From assembly GCA_024372495.1 (NCBI GenBank), contig CP099977.1, forward strand, positions 2,728,001 through 2,792,000: a stretch of 64,000 nucleotides of DNA. The letters are read 5' to 3'. Below the pieces are notes generated by a model. The model was not told the DNA's origin. It ran no database searches and was given only the letters and a program-made list of their open reading frames with translations. Shown one piece after another: positions 1 through 9,207 of the stretch; positions within the stretch are counted from its first letter, which is position 1; each line of letters begins with the position of its first letter. The position numbers and the translations under genes were made by a program. Source of the stretch: Pseudarthrobacter sp. Fe7 (GTDB taxonomy: Bacteria; Actinomycetota; Actinomycetes; Actinomycetales; Micrococcaceae).

Positions 1-2
1 CG

Positions 3-95
3 CCACTTAACCGCCTCTGGGCTGATCCCATCTACCGGCTCATCGTGGACCCGGACGGACGGCCACGGCAGCTTCGGGGTACTTCGCGGTTCTAG
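3..95 (+). CDS. C-terminal end of an unidentified protein (5'-truncated by window edge)
   Basis: An open frame runs in from the left edge and ends at TAG 93-95. The visible tail is about 30 residues and ends LRGTSRF; it contains a WADPIYRLIVDPDGRP stretch with codon use (G/C third positions) like the neighbouring genes. No family could be recognised from so little sequence. It could also be chance coding potential, because no start is visible. Confidence 0.35.
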   Translation, partial: PLNRLWADPIYRLIVDPDGRPRQLRGTSRF

Positions 96-197
96 GCAGG
101 CCACTAAATATCTGCCTGACTTGAAAACATGATCCTAAGCATGCTTATGATGTTCCAAGCCGAATGCGAACGGCTGCCAACCACAGGAGGTACCACC

Positions 198-371
198 ATG
201 GGACTGGGCGACAAGATTGAGAACGCTGCCGAAAAAGCCGGCGGTAAAGGCAAGGAAGCTGCCGGAAACGCCACGGGCAATGAGAGCCTGCGGGCCGAAG
301 GCCAGGCAGACCAGGCAAAGGGCGGCTTGAAGCAGGCCGGCGAAAAGGTCAAGGACGCCTTCAAAGATTAG
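198..371 (+). CDS. CsbD family general stress protein
   Basis: A 57-residue, highly charged, Ala/Gly/Lys-rich protein with the CsbD pattern (MGLGDKIENAAEKAGGKGKE, then repeated short amphipathic helical segments with GQADQAKG). CsbD proteins are abundant, intrinsically soluble stress proteins of unknown biochemical role, sigma-B dependent in Bacillus. The ATG at 198 is chosen because a perfect AGGAGG lies at 185-190; an upstream in-frame extension to 129 has no ribosome-binding site and adds non-conserved residues. The gene is monocistronic and followed immediately by a terminator hairpin. Confidence 0.85.
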   Translation: MGLGDKIENAAEKAGGKGKEAAGNATGNESLRAEGQADQAKGGLKQAGEKVKDAFKD

Positions 372-383
372 TAGGGGTCACGA

Positions 384-417
384 AAAGAGCGCACTCAGCG
401 AACGGGGTGCGCTTTTT
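384..417 (+). terminator. Rho-independent terminator after csbD-like gene
   Basis: The arms AAAGAGCGCAC (385-395) and GTGCGCTTTTT (407-417) form a GC-rich stem that ends in a T run, 13 bases past the CsbD stop codon. Confidence 0.75.
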
Positions 418-504
418 CATGCCCAGCCGATGCCACTGCATGCCGCCGGCGCTTTCGGTAGGTTGGAGCAGTGGGGGCATCCGCAACCGGACATGGGAGA
501 AAAC

Positions 505-1529
505 GTGAAAGCAATCGTGTACGACGCAACAGGGCCCTCATCTGTACTGAAGCTTCAGGACCGGCCACTGACGGAGGCCGGCCCTGGAGAAGTCCGCGTC
601 CGGCTGGTGGTGTCCGGCGTGAACCCCACCGACTGGAAGTCCCGCTCCGGCGGCGGAAGCAAAAAGCTGGACTCCCCCAAGGTTCCCAACCAGGACGGCG
701 CCGGCGTCATCGACCAGGTGGGCTCGGGCGTGACCGGTATCAGTGCGGGCGATCGCGTCTGGCTGTGGGACGTCGCCTGGGGCAGCAACGACGGGACCGC
801 CCAGGAATACGTGGTGGTGCCTGCACGCAAAGCCATGGCGCTTCCCGACTCGGAATCCTTTGACACCGGCGCCTCGCTGGGAATTCCGGCCCTGACGGCG
901 CACCGGGCCCTGACATCGAATGAGGACGGACCGGCAAGGCTTTCCCCCGCGCCTTGGCCGGCCGCACCGTCCTGGTCACCGGAGGCGCCGGCGCCGTGGG
1001 CCACGCGGCCATCCAGCTGGCGCGATGGGCCGGGGCAACCGTCATCACAACCGTCAGTGGAGACCGAAAAGCCGAGCTGGCGCGCCGTGCCGGGGCCGGC
1101 ACGGTCATCAACTACCGGACCGACGATGTCATTGGCGCCGTCCGCGACGTTGCCGCAGATGGCGTGGACATCATCGTGGACGTCAACGCTCCGGCGAACA
1201 TCGAGACCGACCTCGAGGTACTCAAAGCGGGCGGAACCATCGCCATCTACGCGGCAAACCCCGGGGAACCGCTCACAGTCCCGATCCGCGAAAGCATGAC
1301 CAAGAACGTCCGCTACCAGTTCATCCTCACCTACACCGTGACGGACCAGCAGAAACAGCAGGCATTAGCCGCCGTCGCCGAGGCCCTCGCCGCGGGTGCG
1401 CTCCGGGTAGGTGACGGCTACGGATTGCCGCTGACACGGTTCCCCCTTGAGCAGACCCCAGCAGCCCATGATGCAGTGGAACAGGAAACCATTGGAAAGG
1501 TGGTTATCGACGTCGCACCTGCAACGTGA
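505..1529 (+). CDS. NADPH:quinone oxidoreductase / zinc-free alcohol dehydrogenase (MDR superfamily), frameshifted
   Basis: A medium-chain reductase of the quinone oxidoreductase branch, expected to be a soluble NADPH-dependent one- or two-electron reductase of quinones or enones. The N-terminal GroES-like half (VKAIVYDATGPSSVLK, then GVNPTDWKSR and QDGAGVIDQVGSG) is followed by the Rossmann half with VLVTGGAGAVGHAAIQLA. The two halves lie in different frames. Inserting one G near 949 (CCCCCGCGCC to CCCCCGGCGCC) restores SPGALAGR and a 341-residue product of normal length. GTG 505 is preferred because GGGAGA lies at 495-500; ATG 493 is an in-frame alternative. The zinc-ligand loop of true alcohol dehydrogenases is absent. 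Confidence 0.85.
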
Positions 1530-1533
1530 GCCG

Positions 1534-1725
1534 CTAGCGCGAAAGACGCTCCCTGGCCGCGTGTTCAACCAGGACCGGTATGAACGCCCGGACCCGGCCC
1601 GTGTCCAGGAGACTGTGTTCCTGCTGAACTATGTCCTCGATGTGTTCCCTGGGCAGGGCCGGAAACTTCGCGGCAAGCCTGTCCACCACGTCGCCCAACG
1701 CCCGCAACTCTTCGCTTACTCCCAT
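1534..1725 (-). CDS. Three-helix bundle dimerization domain protein (small actinobacterial protein)
   Basis: A 63-residue alpha-helical protein with the motif VDRLAAKFPALPREHIEDIV followed by FIPVLVEHAARERL. It resembles the small actinobacterial proteins annotated as three-helix bundle dimerization domain proteins, whose function is not established. The start is set at the ATG 1725 in front of GVSEELRALG. A longer in-frame extension to 1914 would run through low-complexity repeat DNA (Ala/Arg-rich, unlike any protein domain) and is not believed. It converges on the upstream oxidoreductase, with 4 bases between the two stops. Confidence 0.65.
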   Translation of the reverse strand: MGVSEELRALGDVVDRLAAKFPALPREHIEDIVQQEHSLLDTGRVRAFIPVLVEHAARERLSR

Positions 1726-1830
1726 CGGGAAAGTGTCTGGGTTCCGACCAACCGCGTCAAGACTTGACGGGCAGGGAGTCATAACGTGCAACTCCGCTGA
1801 TGGCAGGGCGGACGACGGCGAGAGCCTGGC

Positions 1831-1910
1831 CATGCGCGCGGCGCATGCCATGCGCGCGGCGCATGCGGGTGCGCGGCGTATGCCGGGTACGCGGCGCATG
1901 CCCGGGTGCG
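1831..1910. repeat. 18-bp tandem repeat array, GC-rich and internally palindromic
   Basis: Two exact tandem copies of CATGCGCGCGGCGCATGC (1831-1848 and 1849-1866) are followed by two diverged copies (1867-1883 ending GCGGCGTATGC, and 1884-1901 ending GCGGCGCATGC) and a partial unit. Each unit is itself nearly palindromic. The array fills most of the 219-base space between the small proteins at 1534-1725 and 1945-2175; no other feature was seen in that space. Confidence 0.8.
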
Positions 1911-1944
1911 CCACGCCAATGCGCCCGCGGAAGTTCCGTCGTTG

Positions 1945-2175
1945 TCAGTGTGGGTGCAGCCGCCGGGGCCGCGAATGCCTGTCCCGTCCCTGGGGATGGG
2001 ACCCCGCAGCAACCGGGCGGTACTCAATCCGCCGCTTTTCCGTTCGGATGTCGCGCCGTTCCTTCCGCCGCGCCTTCCTTTCGGGCCGGTCGATGGCCGA
2101 CAGGATGGTCAGCGTCACGGTGATCCACAGGAACGCCGTCCCCAACACCAAAGCGATCTCCAGCTCAGTGCTCAT
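1945..2175 (-). CDS. Small single-span membrane protein with basic tail, unknown function
   Basis: About 76 residues: one hydrophobic segment near the N-terminus (IALVLGTAFLWITVTLTIL) followed by a strongly basic stretch (RPERKARRKERRDIRTEKRR) and an Arg/His-rich tail. This is the shape of a short inner-membrane protein with a cytoplasmic basic tail. ATG 2175 or ATG 2181 could be the start. No family was recognised; it is included because the hydrophobic/basic arrangement and G/C-biased third positions look coding. Confidence 0.45.
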   Translation of the reverse strand: MSTELEIALVLGTAFLWITVTLTILSAIDRPERKARRKERRDIRTEKRRIEYRPVAAGSHPQGRDRHSRPRRLHPH

Positions 2176-2250
2176 GGACATAATTTTAGGACCGCAAGCT
2201 CAACCCGGCTCCCTGCAGATCCACATCGATGACGCGCAAACCCACAGCGT

Positions 2251-3222
2251 TTACAGCAGTCCAAGCCCTTTGACAGCAGCCATGACGTCGGGCATCTGGA
2301 CGGCAAGGAGGGCAGGATCCGGCAGGGCCGCGAAGGTGTCCCCACGCCGCAGTTCGGCCCGGGTCAGGACCACGTGGGGCCCCGGCGGCGGACCCCAGAT
2401 CTCGGGCGGGGCCGGCCCAAAAAGCACCACGGAGGGGGTACCGTACGCGGACGCCAGGTGCGCGGCCCCGGTGTCAGCCGATATAACCAGGCGCGCAGCG
2501 GCGATCGTGGCCGCGAACTCCGCCAGTCCCAGCACGCCAGCCAGTACGGCGGTGCCGGGAAGTCCCGCGAGCCGGCACACTTCCTCCGCCCGTTCCCTTT
2601 CGGACGTTCCCCCGGTGAAGACCACCTGATGTCCGGCGTCGGTCAATGCCGCTGCCACCGCTCCAAACCGCTCCGCCGGCCAAAGCCTGCTCCCGTAGGC
2701 AGCCCCCACATGCAGGACCGTAGCGCCGGGTACGGGACTGGGCACATGGGGTGTGTTCAAGTGCACGTCCAGTGGGTCGGCTTCGATTCCATGCCACTCC
2801 AGGAGCCTCACCCAGCGTTCACGCTCATGCAGTTCCGGCCGCCAAGGCGGTCCGTCCCGGTGCGCGCTTCGGTGGCCCAGGGTTTGGCGGGCCTCTAGCG
2901 CCTCGATCCGGCCCTGGCTCTCCGGGCCGCTGCCGTGCAGGTTGACGGCCACGTCCACCACGCCGGGTTCAATCGCCAGCGGCTCGTCGAGGCCGTGCGT
3001 TGGCAACAGCTCGTAGCCGCCCAGCAGCCCCAGGGCCTCCGAGAGCCACCCCTGTGCCGCGTAGCGCAGCCGGTGCCCGGGGAATGCGCGTTGGATGCCT
3101 TTCAGCGCGGGTACGGCCACCAGCAAGTCGCCCAGCTTCAGGGCACGCAGGACAAGCAGTTCCGGTTTGCTGTCCGCGGGTAGTGGAACGTTCCCTTCTC
3201 CCCAAGTCACCGTGCTGTTCAT
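2251..3222 (-). CDS. Glycosyltransferase family 9 protein (heptosyltransferase-like), second of pair
   Basis: A 323-residue GT9 (GT-B fold) enzyme. It shows the N-terminal nucleotide-sugar transferase signature LRALKLGDLLVAVPAL (about residues 25-40) and the C-terminal donor-site motif ISADTGAAHLASAYGTPSVV (about 245-265) followed by LFGP. In Gram-negatives the family adds ADP-heptose to LPS core. This organism has no LPS, so the acceptor is more likely a cell-wall or secreted glycan, or a small molecule. Its start overlaps the stop of the upstream GT9 gene by 4 bases (ATGA), indicating co-translation. Confidence 0.85.
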   Translation of the reverse strand: MNSTVTWGEGNVPLPADSKPELLVLRALKLGDLLVAVPALKGIQRAFPGHRLRYAAQGWLSEALGLLGGYELLPTHGLDEPLAIEPGVVDVAVNLHGSGPESQGRIEALEARQTLGHRSAHRDGPPWRPELHERERWVRLLEWHGIEADPLDVHLNTPHVPSPVPGATVLHVGAAYGSRLWPAERFGAVAAALTDAGHQVVFTGGTSERERAEEVCRLAGLPGTAVLAGVLGLAEFAATIAAARLVISADTGAAHLASAYGTPSVVLFGPAPPEIWGPPPGPHVVLTRAELRRGDTFAALPDPALLAVQMPDVMAAVKGLGLL

Positions 3223-4361
3223 GCGTCCTGCTTGGCAAAGCTGGTGGCTGTGAGGCTGCGGACGTCCTCATAGACTCCGGTGACGCCGATTCCGGCCACC
3301 ATTGTGTCATCGTGGACGCAGCGCGGTGCTGTCCAACCTACCTGGGTCACGTCTATGCCGCACGTGGGACAGGCCGTCACCCAAGAGGCATGGATGCGGT
3401 GAAGGCTCCGCCCAAGGGCTCCGGCGTTGATCACGTTGCCTGCCCAGAATATTCCTACCGTCGGCACACCGAGCGCCTGCGCAAGATGCCTGGGACCGCT
3501 GTCGTTCGCGACCACAACTTCAGCTTTGGCCAGCAGTGCGACGAGGCCGGGCATATCCAGGACGCCGGCCACCGAACGGACTGCCTTTGAGCCCGCCCGG
3601 GCGGCAATCCCCTCCGCCAGGTCCTGTTCGCGGCTATCCCCTATGACCAGCACCCGCGAGCCATCGGCCGCGCAGGCGGCAGCGAGTTCGGCGAACTTGC
3701 CGGCAGGCCAACGACGGCGTGGATCGGTGGCTCCGGGATGGATCACCACGAGCGGCTGGGCGCCGTCGCCGTCGGCAGCTTCCGGGGAGTCTCCGCCGTG
3801 GGCGGGTGCCAGGCGGGCCTCAAGGTCAATGGGGAAAGCGCCGGCGAATCCGGCCACCTCCAGGGCCCTGAGTGGTTCGTGCTGGTAATAAAGGTAGGGG
3901 ATGCTGCGTTCCAGGCTGGCGGCGTCGGCTGTCCGGGTCCCTACAGTGTGGCGGGCGCCCAGCCGCAGCAGGAAGGGGTTCGAGTAGCGTCCGCCGCCGT
4001 GAAGCTGGACCGCCACATCAAAGTTGCGGCTGCGCATGTCGGCAAAAAAGTGGTCCAGTTCATCAGCATCTTCTTCCCCCGGACGGACTCCTTCGGCGAA
4101 CGGCAGGATGATTACCTTATCCACTGGGCTTTCCACTGCCCCTAGAAGCGCCTTGTGGATCGGCGTGCCCAACAAGGTGATGGTTGATGCAGGATAGGCG
4201 GCCTTCAGCGCAGCCATTGCCGGAATCGCAAAGATGAGGTCCCCCAGTCCGCCCCCGCGCAGGACAACGATCCTGGACGCTGCATTGAACTTCTCCAGCA
4301 CGGGACCGACGCCCAGCCCGACTTGTTCCGCGCCGCCAAACTCCGGAGTGAGTTGCTCCAC
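3219..4361 (-). CDS. Glycosyltransferase family 9 protein (heptosyltransferase-like), first of pair
   Basis: 380 residues, GT-B fold. The N-terminal motif is VLRGGGLGDLIFAIPAMAAL (about residues 33-52) and the donor-site motif is VVANDSGPRHLAQALGVPTV (about 283-302). The distinctive C-terminus carries a Cys cluster (CPTCGIDVTQ and a later CVHDD) that could bind metal or form a disulfide. It heads a two-gene operon with the next GT9 gene. The divergent partner is the DUF4193 gene, separated by about 200 bases that hold both promoters. Confidence 0.85.
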   Translation of the reverse strand: MEQLTPEFGGAEQVGLGVGPVLEKFNAASRIVVLRGGGLGDLIFAIPAMAALKAAYPASTITLLGTPIHKALLGAVESPVDKVIILPFAEGVRPGEEDADELDHFFADMRSRNFDVAVQLHGGGRYSNPFLLRLGARHTVGTRTADAASLERSIPYLYYQHEPLRALEVAGFAGAFPIDLEARLAPAHGGDSPEAADGDGAQPLVVIHPGATDPRRRWPAGKFAELAAACAADGSRVLVIGDSREQDLAEGIAARAGSKAVRSVAGVLDMPGLVALLAKAEVVVANDSGPRHLAQALGVPTVGIFWAGNVINAGALGRSLHRIHASWVTACPTCGIDVTQVGWTAPRCVHDDTMVAGIGVTGVYEDVRSLTATSFAKQDA

Positions 4362-4558
4362 AAACTGCCCCTTCCGTCACGTGGCGGGAACAACACCGGC
4401 TGTCCCTCCACTTCCCGTGCAGCCGCGCTGCGGTTCCGGCCGCTTCGTTGAACCTTTACCCAATCGGGAGCAGATCTACGCTTCCTGTTGGGGAATACCG
4501 GGTTGATGCTGTACGTTTCATACCCGACAGCCAATCAAAGAAAAGAGAAGCACCCAAA

Positions 4559-4862
4559 GTGGCAACCGATTACGATGAACTGCGTTCCGACGTCAAGGAA
4601 TCGCAGGACAACTCACTCGAGCAGGCTCAGTCAGCGAATGCTCCCGACGCCCGCAGTGTTGTGCAGGAGTTGGACGAGGCTGACGGGCTGGACGGCGCCG
4701 GGGTCCCTGGCGGCGAATTCGTCGCTGAGGAGCCTCGTAGTCCAGGTCATCCCGCAGGCTGAGGATGAATTCACCTGCTACTCCTGCTTCCTGGTCCGTC
4801 ACCGGTCCCAGATCGCACGGCAAAAAGACGGCCACAGCTACTGCACCGAGTGCGAAGGCTAG
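4559..4862 (+). CDS. DUF4193 zinc-ribbon protein, frameshifted
   Basis: A conserved actinobacterial small acidic protein beginning VATDYDELRSDVKESQDNSL and ending in a zinc ribbon (CYSC, 22 residues later CTEC). Its function is unknown; the acidic linker plus two CxxC pairs suggests a transcription- or ribosome-associated factor, which is inference. The frame breaks near 4735: GAGGAGCCTCG should read GAGGAGCTCG, and removing one C joins the acidic half to the zinc-ribbon half, giving 100 residues, the usual length. The start is GTG 4559, preceded by an A-rich, AGAG-containing leader. Confidence 0.85.
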
Positions 4863-4898
4863 TCACAAGGCTTTCAAGGGGCAGGACGCCGGTCCCGC

Positions 4899-4936
4899 CC
4901 GAAAGGCACGCCTCTTCAGGCGTGCCTTTCGGCTTT
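4899..4936 (+). terminator. Rho-independent terminator after DUF4193 gene
   Basis: A perfect 15-bp stem (CCGAAAGGCACGCCT at 4899-4913, complement at 4918-4932) with a CTTC tetraloop, followed by CTTT. Confidence 0.85.
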
Positions 4937-5027
4937 AGGCCACAGCTGGGCTTTATGCCTGCATTCAGCCCATGCGTAGTCTTGGGCTCTGGACCGACAA
5001 CGGCGGCACAGCCGCCAGGAGGCAATA

Positions 5028-5769
5028 TTGGACAGCCCTGCCAACTCTTGGCACTCCTTCATCGCGGCGTTCGCGCAGGCAAACGTACCCAGCGTCACGT
5101 GGGTCGAGATGCTGCTGTCCGTTGCGGCCGCCGTCGCGCTGTCCATTCCCCGCCGCAGCTGGCGCTATTTCGGCCTCCTCGCTACCGCCACCCACGAGCC
5201 TGGGCCATGCCTTTGCTGCCCTGACATCGGGGCAGCGGCTGTCCGGAATCCGCCTTCGGCTTGACCACTCCGGAACCACCACCACCTACAGCAGGAGCAG
5301 GCTGGCCGCGGCCTGGTCCTGCTTCTGGGGGTATCCGGTACCGGCGCTGGCAGGCGCCACATTTGTTTGGTGCGGGCTCACGGGATGGGGACCGGCAGCC
5401 ATTGCCGTCGGTGCGCTGGTACTGACCGGCTCGCTCATCTTCCTCCGCAACCTCGCAGGATTCGTTATCACCGCAACCGCAATTATTGGTGCGGCCGCCC
5501 TCACCCTCCTTGCGCCCGCCGCCGTCGTGGGCCATGTTGCCGTCATCTTCGGCCTCGCACTCCTGGTGGCCGCGGTCCGGGACTTGCTCAAACTCACCCA
5601 TGTCCACCTTCGGCGTCGCGACCGGCTCAGCACCTCCGACGCCTATCTCCTCTACCGGGCCACGTCTGTTCCGTCGGGCATCTGGATCGCCTTGTTCACA
5701 CTCCTGGTGGCCGGTGCATGGCTGGTGGCCTTGCAGCCAATCTCGGTAATCCTGTTGCAGGGCAACTAA
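5028..5769 (+). CDS. M50-family membrane metallopeptidase, frameshifted inside the HExxH motif
   Basis: A multi-span membrane protein of about 246 residues after repair. The first segment (WVEMLLSVAAAVALSIP) is followed by the zinc-binding motif, which appears only when one C is removed at 5199-5200: CACGAGCCTGGGCCAT becomes CACGAGCTGGGCCAT, that is HELGH. The downstream part (HAFAALTSGQRLSGIRL, then about four hydrophobic spans) matches the short M50B-like peptidases of actinobacteria, which are putative intramembrane proteases with unknown substrate. Start ATG 5028 with GGAGG at 5019-5023. Confidence 0.8.
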
Positions 5770-5798
5770 CGTGCAAAAGCGAAGCATAGGCTTGGGAC

Positions 5799-6887
5799 AT
5801 GAGCCAGGAAACGGAAAGCACCCCCGCAGCGACCGACCCCACCGGCGGGCACAGCACCCGCGGAGCGTATGTGACAGGCGGAGCGGAATTTAACCGGGAC
5901 ACCAATTACATCGAAGACCGCATCACCAGGGATGCCTCCCCTGGCAGTAACGGCGAGCCTGGGTGGCCGGTGGAGGCAGGACGCTACCGCCTCATAGCCG
6001 CCAGGGCCTGCCCGTGGGCCAACCGGACGGTCATCGTCCGCAGGCTGCTGGGGCTCGAAGACGCCATTTCCCTGGGCCAGCCGGGGCCCACCCATGATGC
6101 GCGTTCCTGGACTTTCGATCTGGACCCGGGCGGCGTGGACCCGGTCTTGGGAATAGATCGCCTGCAAGAGGCCTACTTCAAACGCTTCCCGGGCTACCCG
6201 CGGGGAATTACGGTCCCCGCCATTGTCGATGTGCGCAGCGGTGAGGTGGTGACCAACAACTTCCCGCAGATCACCCTGGACTTCTCAACGGAATGGACAG
6301 AGTTCCACCGGCCTGGAGCCCCGCAGTTGTATCCGGAACATCTCCGCGACGAAATCGACCAGGTGAACAAGCGCGTGTTCACCGAGGTCAACAACGGGGT
6401 CTACCGCTGCGGCTTCGCCGGCTCACAAGAAGCCTACGATTCGGCCTACGAGCGGTTGTGGACCGCACTGGACTGGCTTGAGGAGCGCCTTTCACGGCAG
6501 CGCTACCTGGTGGGCGACACCATCACGGAAGCAGACGTACGGCTGTTCACAACCCTTGCGCGGTTCGATCCCGTCTACCACGGACACTTCAAGTGCAACC
6601 GCCAGAAGCTGACCGAAATGCCCAACCTGTGGGGCTACGCGCGGGACTTGTTCCAGACCCCCGGATTCGGGGACACCACCGACTTCGTGCAGATCAAGCG
6701 GCATTACTACATCGTGCACGAGGACATCAACCCCACCGGCATCGTGCCTGCCGGCCCGGACCTGGCCGGATGGTTGGAGGACCACGGCCGGGAGGCACTG
6801 GGCGGGCGCCCGTTTGGAGAAGGCACGCCGCCAGGCCCGGTCCGGCCCGGCGAGGAAATTGCACCCGGACACGGAGCCTCACGCTAG
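5799..6887 (+). CDS. Glutathionyl-hydroquinone reductase-like GST (ECM4/YqjG family)
   Basis: 362 residues with an N-terminal thioredoxin-like domain carrying the family's CPWA motif at Cys71 (AARACPWANR), and a C-terminal all-helical GST domain. Enzymes of this family reduce S-glutathionyl-hydroquinones, with Cys as catalytic thiol. Actinobacteria mostly use mycothiol, so the physiological thiol here may differ, which is inference. The C-terminal tail after about residue 330 is Gly/Pro-rich and probably disordered. Start ATG 5799, about 30 bases after the M50 gene. Confidence 0.9.
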   Translation: MSQETESTPAATDPTGGHSTRGAYVTGGAEFNRDTNYIEDRITRDASPGSNGEPGWPVEAGRYRLIAARACPWANRTVIVRRLLGLEDAISLGQPGPTHDARSWTFDLDPGGVDPVLGIDRLQEAYFKRFPGYPRGITVPAIVDVRSGEVVTNNFPQITLDFSTEWTEFHRPGAPQLYPEHLRDEIDQVNKRVFTEVNNGVYRCGFAGSQEAYDSAYERLWTALDWLEERLSRQRYLVGDTITEADVRLFTTLARFDPVYHGHFKCNRQKLTEMPNLWGYARDLFQTPGFGDTTDFVQIKRHYYIVHEDINPTGIVPAGPDLAGWLEDHGREALGGRPFGEGTPPGPVRPGEEIAPGHGASR

Positions 6888-6931
6888 CGAAAAACTCCTG
6901 AGGAAACCGCTTTCCCTCTAAAGTGGGGCGC

Positions 6932-8041
6932 ATGCACACTTCTCTGGGTTTCGTAGCGCCGGGGTACCAGACCGTCCTGGCATTGTTTGAGTCCTTCCTC
7001 ACTGAGGATCCCCGCTACAGCGCACAACTGGCCGTGTACCACAACGGTGTGCCGGTGCTCCGCCTGACGGGCGGCCCCGACATGGCGCCCGAAACCCTGA
7101 CGGGCGCCTACTCCTGCTCCAAGGGTGTTGCCGCAATGGTCATCGCCCTCCTGGTACAGGACGGCGTCCTTGACCTGGATCAGACGGTGGCGCACTACTG
7201 GCCCGAATTTGCGGTCCACGGAAAGGACCGGTTGTTCGTCAGGGAGGCGTTGTCGCACCAGGCGGGGCTGCTGGGGGTCGACGGGGGTTTTGCCCTGGAT
7301 GAGTTCACCACGTCCGCGGCTGCCGCCCGGCTTGCCGCAACCGCTCCCGCCTGGGAGCCCGGCCGCCAGTTCGGCTACCACGCCCTCACCATTGGCATCC
7401 TGATGGAAGAACTGTGCCGGCGGACCACGGGCGAGGCCCTGCAGGACATCTACGACCAGAAAATCCGGAAGCCGCAGGACGTGGATTTCTTCTTGGGACT
7501 CCCTGCGGACCTGGAACCGCGGTACCGGGATGTGCTCTACGAGGATGATCCTGGCAGTGGTTGGCTTGACCCGCTCAGCCTTGAGGGGTTGAACGGCAAT
7601 GCCCCGGTCAGCACAATCATGGAGCTCCCGAACATACGTTCGGTCCGGGCAGCAGGCATGTCTGCCGCAGGCGGTGTGGGATCCGCGGAAGGGCTGGCGC
7701 GTCTCTATGCGGCGGCGACTACCGGTGTCGAAGGAACCGGGCCGTTCCTCACAGCGCAGACCGTGGAAACCATTACACGTGAGCAGGTGTGGGGCCTGGA
7801 CCGGTCCTCCGGCCTGGACAATGCGTTCGCCGTGGTCTTCATGAAGCCCCACCCCTCGCGGAACTTTGGCAGTCACCGGGCCTTCGGACATGAGGGGGCC
7901 AATGCGGCCCTGGGTTTCGCCGACCCTTCCTATGGCCTGGGCTTCGGCTACGTTCCCCGCCGCCAGGAGGAGGGACGCACGCAGGGCCGTGCCCACCGCC
8001 TTGCTGCCGAGGTGCGGCGCTCAACAGCGGGTTTGTCCTGA
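6932..8041 (+). CDS. Serine hydrolase, class C beta-lactamase / EstB esterase family
   Basis: 369 residues. The catalytic SxxK motif is at Ser61-Lys64 (GAYSCSKG), and a Tyr-containing FGYHALT segment provides the YxN-like second motif position. There is no signal peptide, so a cytoplasmic esterase or transesterase is more likely than a secreted beta-lactamase. ATG 6932 is chosen over an in-frame GTG at 6923 because homologues generally begin MHT-like; neither has a strong ribosome-binding site, so the start is uncertain by 3 codons. Confidence 0.85.
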   Translation: MHTSLGFVAPGYQTVLALFESFLTEDPRYSAQLAVYHNGVPVLRLTGGPDMAPETLTGAYSCSKGVAAMVIALLVQDGVLDLDQTVAHYWPEFAVHGKDRLFVREALSHQAGLLGVDGGFALDEFTTSAAAARLAATAPAWEPGRQFGYHALTIGILMEELCRRTTGEALQDIYDQKIRKPQDVDFFLGLPADLEPRYRDVLYEDDPGSGWLDPLSLEGLNGNAPVSTIMELPNIRSVRAAGMSAAGGVGSAEGLARLYAAATTGVEGTGPFLTAQTVETITREQVWGLDRSSGLDNAFAVVFMKPHPSRNFGSHRAFGHEGANAALGFADPSYGLGFGYVPRRQEEGRTQGRAHRLAAEVRRSTAGLS

Positions 8042-8068
8042 CGCACCCCCGGCCCTACTGTTGTCCGG

Positions 8069-9187
8069 ATGGGCAATACTCAAGCACGGCCGGATGCGCG
8101 GTGGGCTCGGGGGACCCAACTACTTAAACAATCGGTGGCGGGGCTTTCTGCTGCCTTCGCGGCGCAGCGAATGCAACTGGCAGGGAAAGCAGCCATAGCC
8201 GCAGGACTGGCGTTCGCCATAGCCCCCTCATGCCGGGCGCCGCCTCGCACTACGCCTACTACGCACCGCTGGGCGCCCTGGTGGCCATGTACCACAATGT
8301 CGCCGGGTCCGTGAAGCAGGGGGCGCAGGCCCTTGCGGGGCTGGCTATGGGAATCGGCCTTGCCTTCGTCCTGGTGAGCATCAGCGAGCCCTCGCCCGTG
8401 ACCGTCGCCGTATTCATGGGCGTAGGCGTCCTGCTGGGTGGTTTGCCGGGCATCGGTTCAGGCAGTGATTGGATTCCGACGGCGGCCCTGCTGGTCCTGC
8501 TGGTCGGCGGCAGTAACGCCGAGGATTTCTCTTACGGTTACCTTGTGCAGATGGCAGCAGGAGTGGCCGTGGGCATCGCTGTGAATTTCCTGATTTTTCC
8601 GCCGCTGCACCTCAACGCGGCTGCCTCCAGCCTGGCTGACCTCCGGCTCGCCCTTGGCAGGCAGTTGACGGACATGGGCGCCGCCCTGAAGGAAAAGTGG
8701 CCACCTGAGCATGAGGAGTGGTCGAACAGGTCAGACGAGCCTGGCAGAGGCAGCAAGGTCTGTGCGCCACCTGGTCAAGGAGGCGGACGCCAGCCGCCGC
8801 GCCAATCCCCGGCGGAAGCTGCACCCACGCGACATGGACCAGGACTACCGTGACCTGCAGGACCTGGAACGCGTCACTTTCCACATACAGGACATGACGG
8901 ATGTGTTGTCGGATGTGATCTGGGAAGACGACGTTCCGTATGCAATCCCCCTGCAGGACAGCGAGCCCCTGGCAGATGCCATCACCGCAACCGGAGAGCT
9001 GGTGTCCACGGAAACCGACGGTGACGTACAGGGGCGGAAGGACCGGTACGACGCCGCCAAGGCGGCGGTGGAAGCCTGCATGGCCGCCACCGCCCGCAGG
9101 CCGGCAGAAGAGGGCACGGTCCCCGCCTCCGAATCGGTCCTCCTCAGCCTCCATCGGATCCTGCGGGCAGTCCGTCCGAGGGACTAG
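8069..9187 (+). CDS. FUSC / aromatic acid exporter-like membrane protein, twice frameshifted
   Basis: The N-terminal region has several hydrophobic segments (KAAIAAGLAFAIAPL, then YYAPLGALVAMYHNVAGSV and two more pairs), and the C-terminal half is a soluble helical domain (SVRHLVKEADASRRANPRRK). This is the layout of FUSC or ArAE-type proteins, thought to export aromatic or other organic acids. Two compensating breaks occur: a lost C in the C-run at 8223-8227 and an extra C at 8740-8741 (GACGAGCCTGG for GACGAGCTGG). With both repaired the product is 372 residues. Confidence 0.75.
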
Positions 9188-9207
9188 CCGGGCATCCTGC
9201 GCCGGGG

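Noticed and set aside
6884..7996. Long antisense open frame opposite the serine hydrolase
   Set aside because: The plus strand carries a clear SxxK hydrolase; the antisense frame has low-complexity, motif-free sequence typical of high-GC shadow frames.
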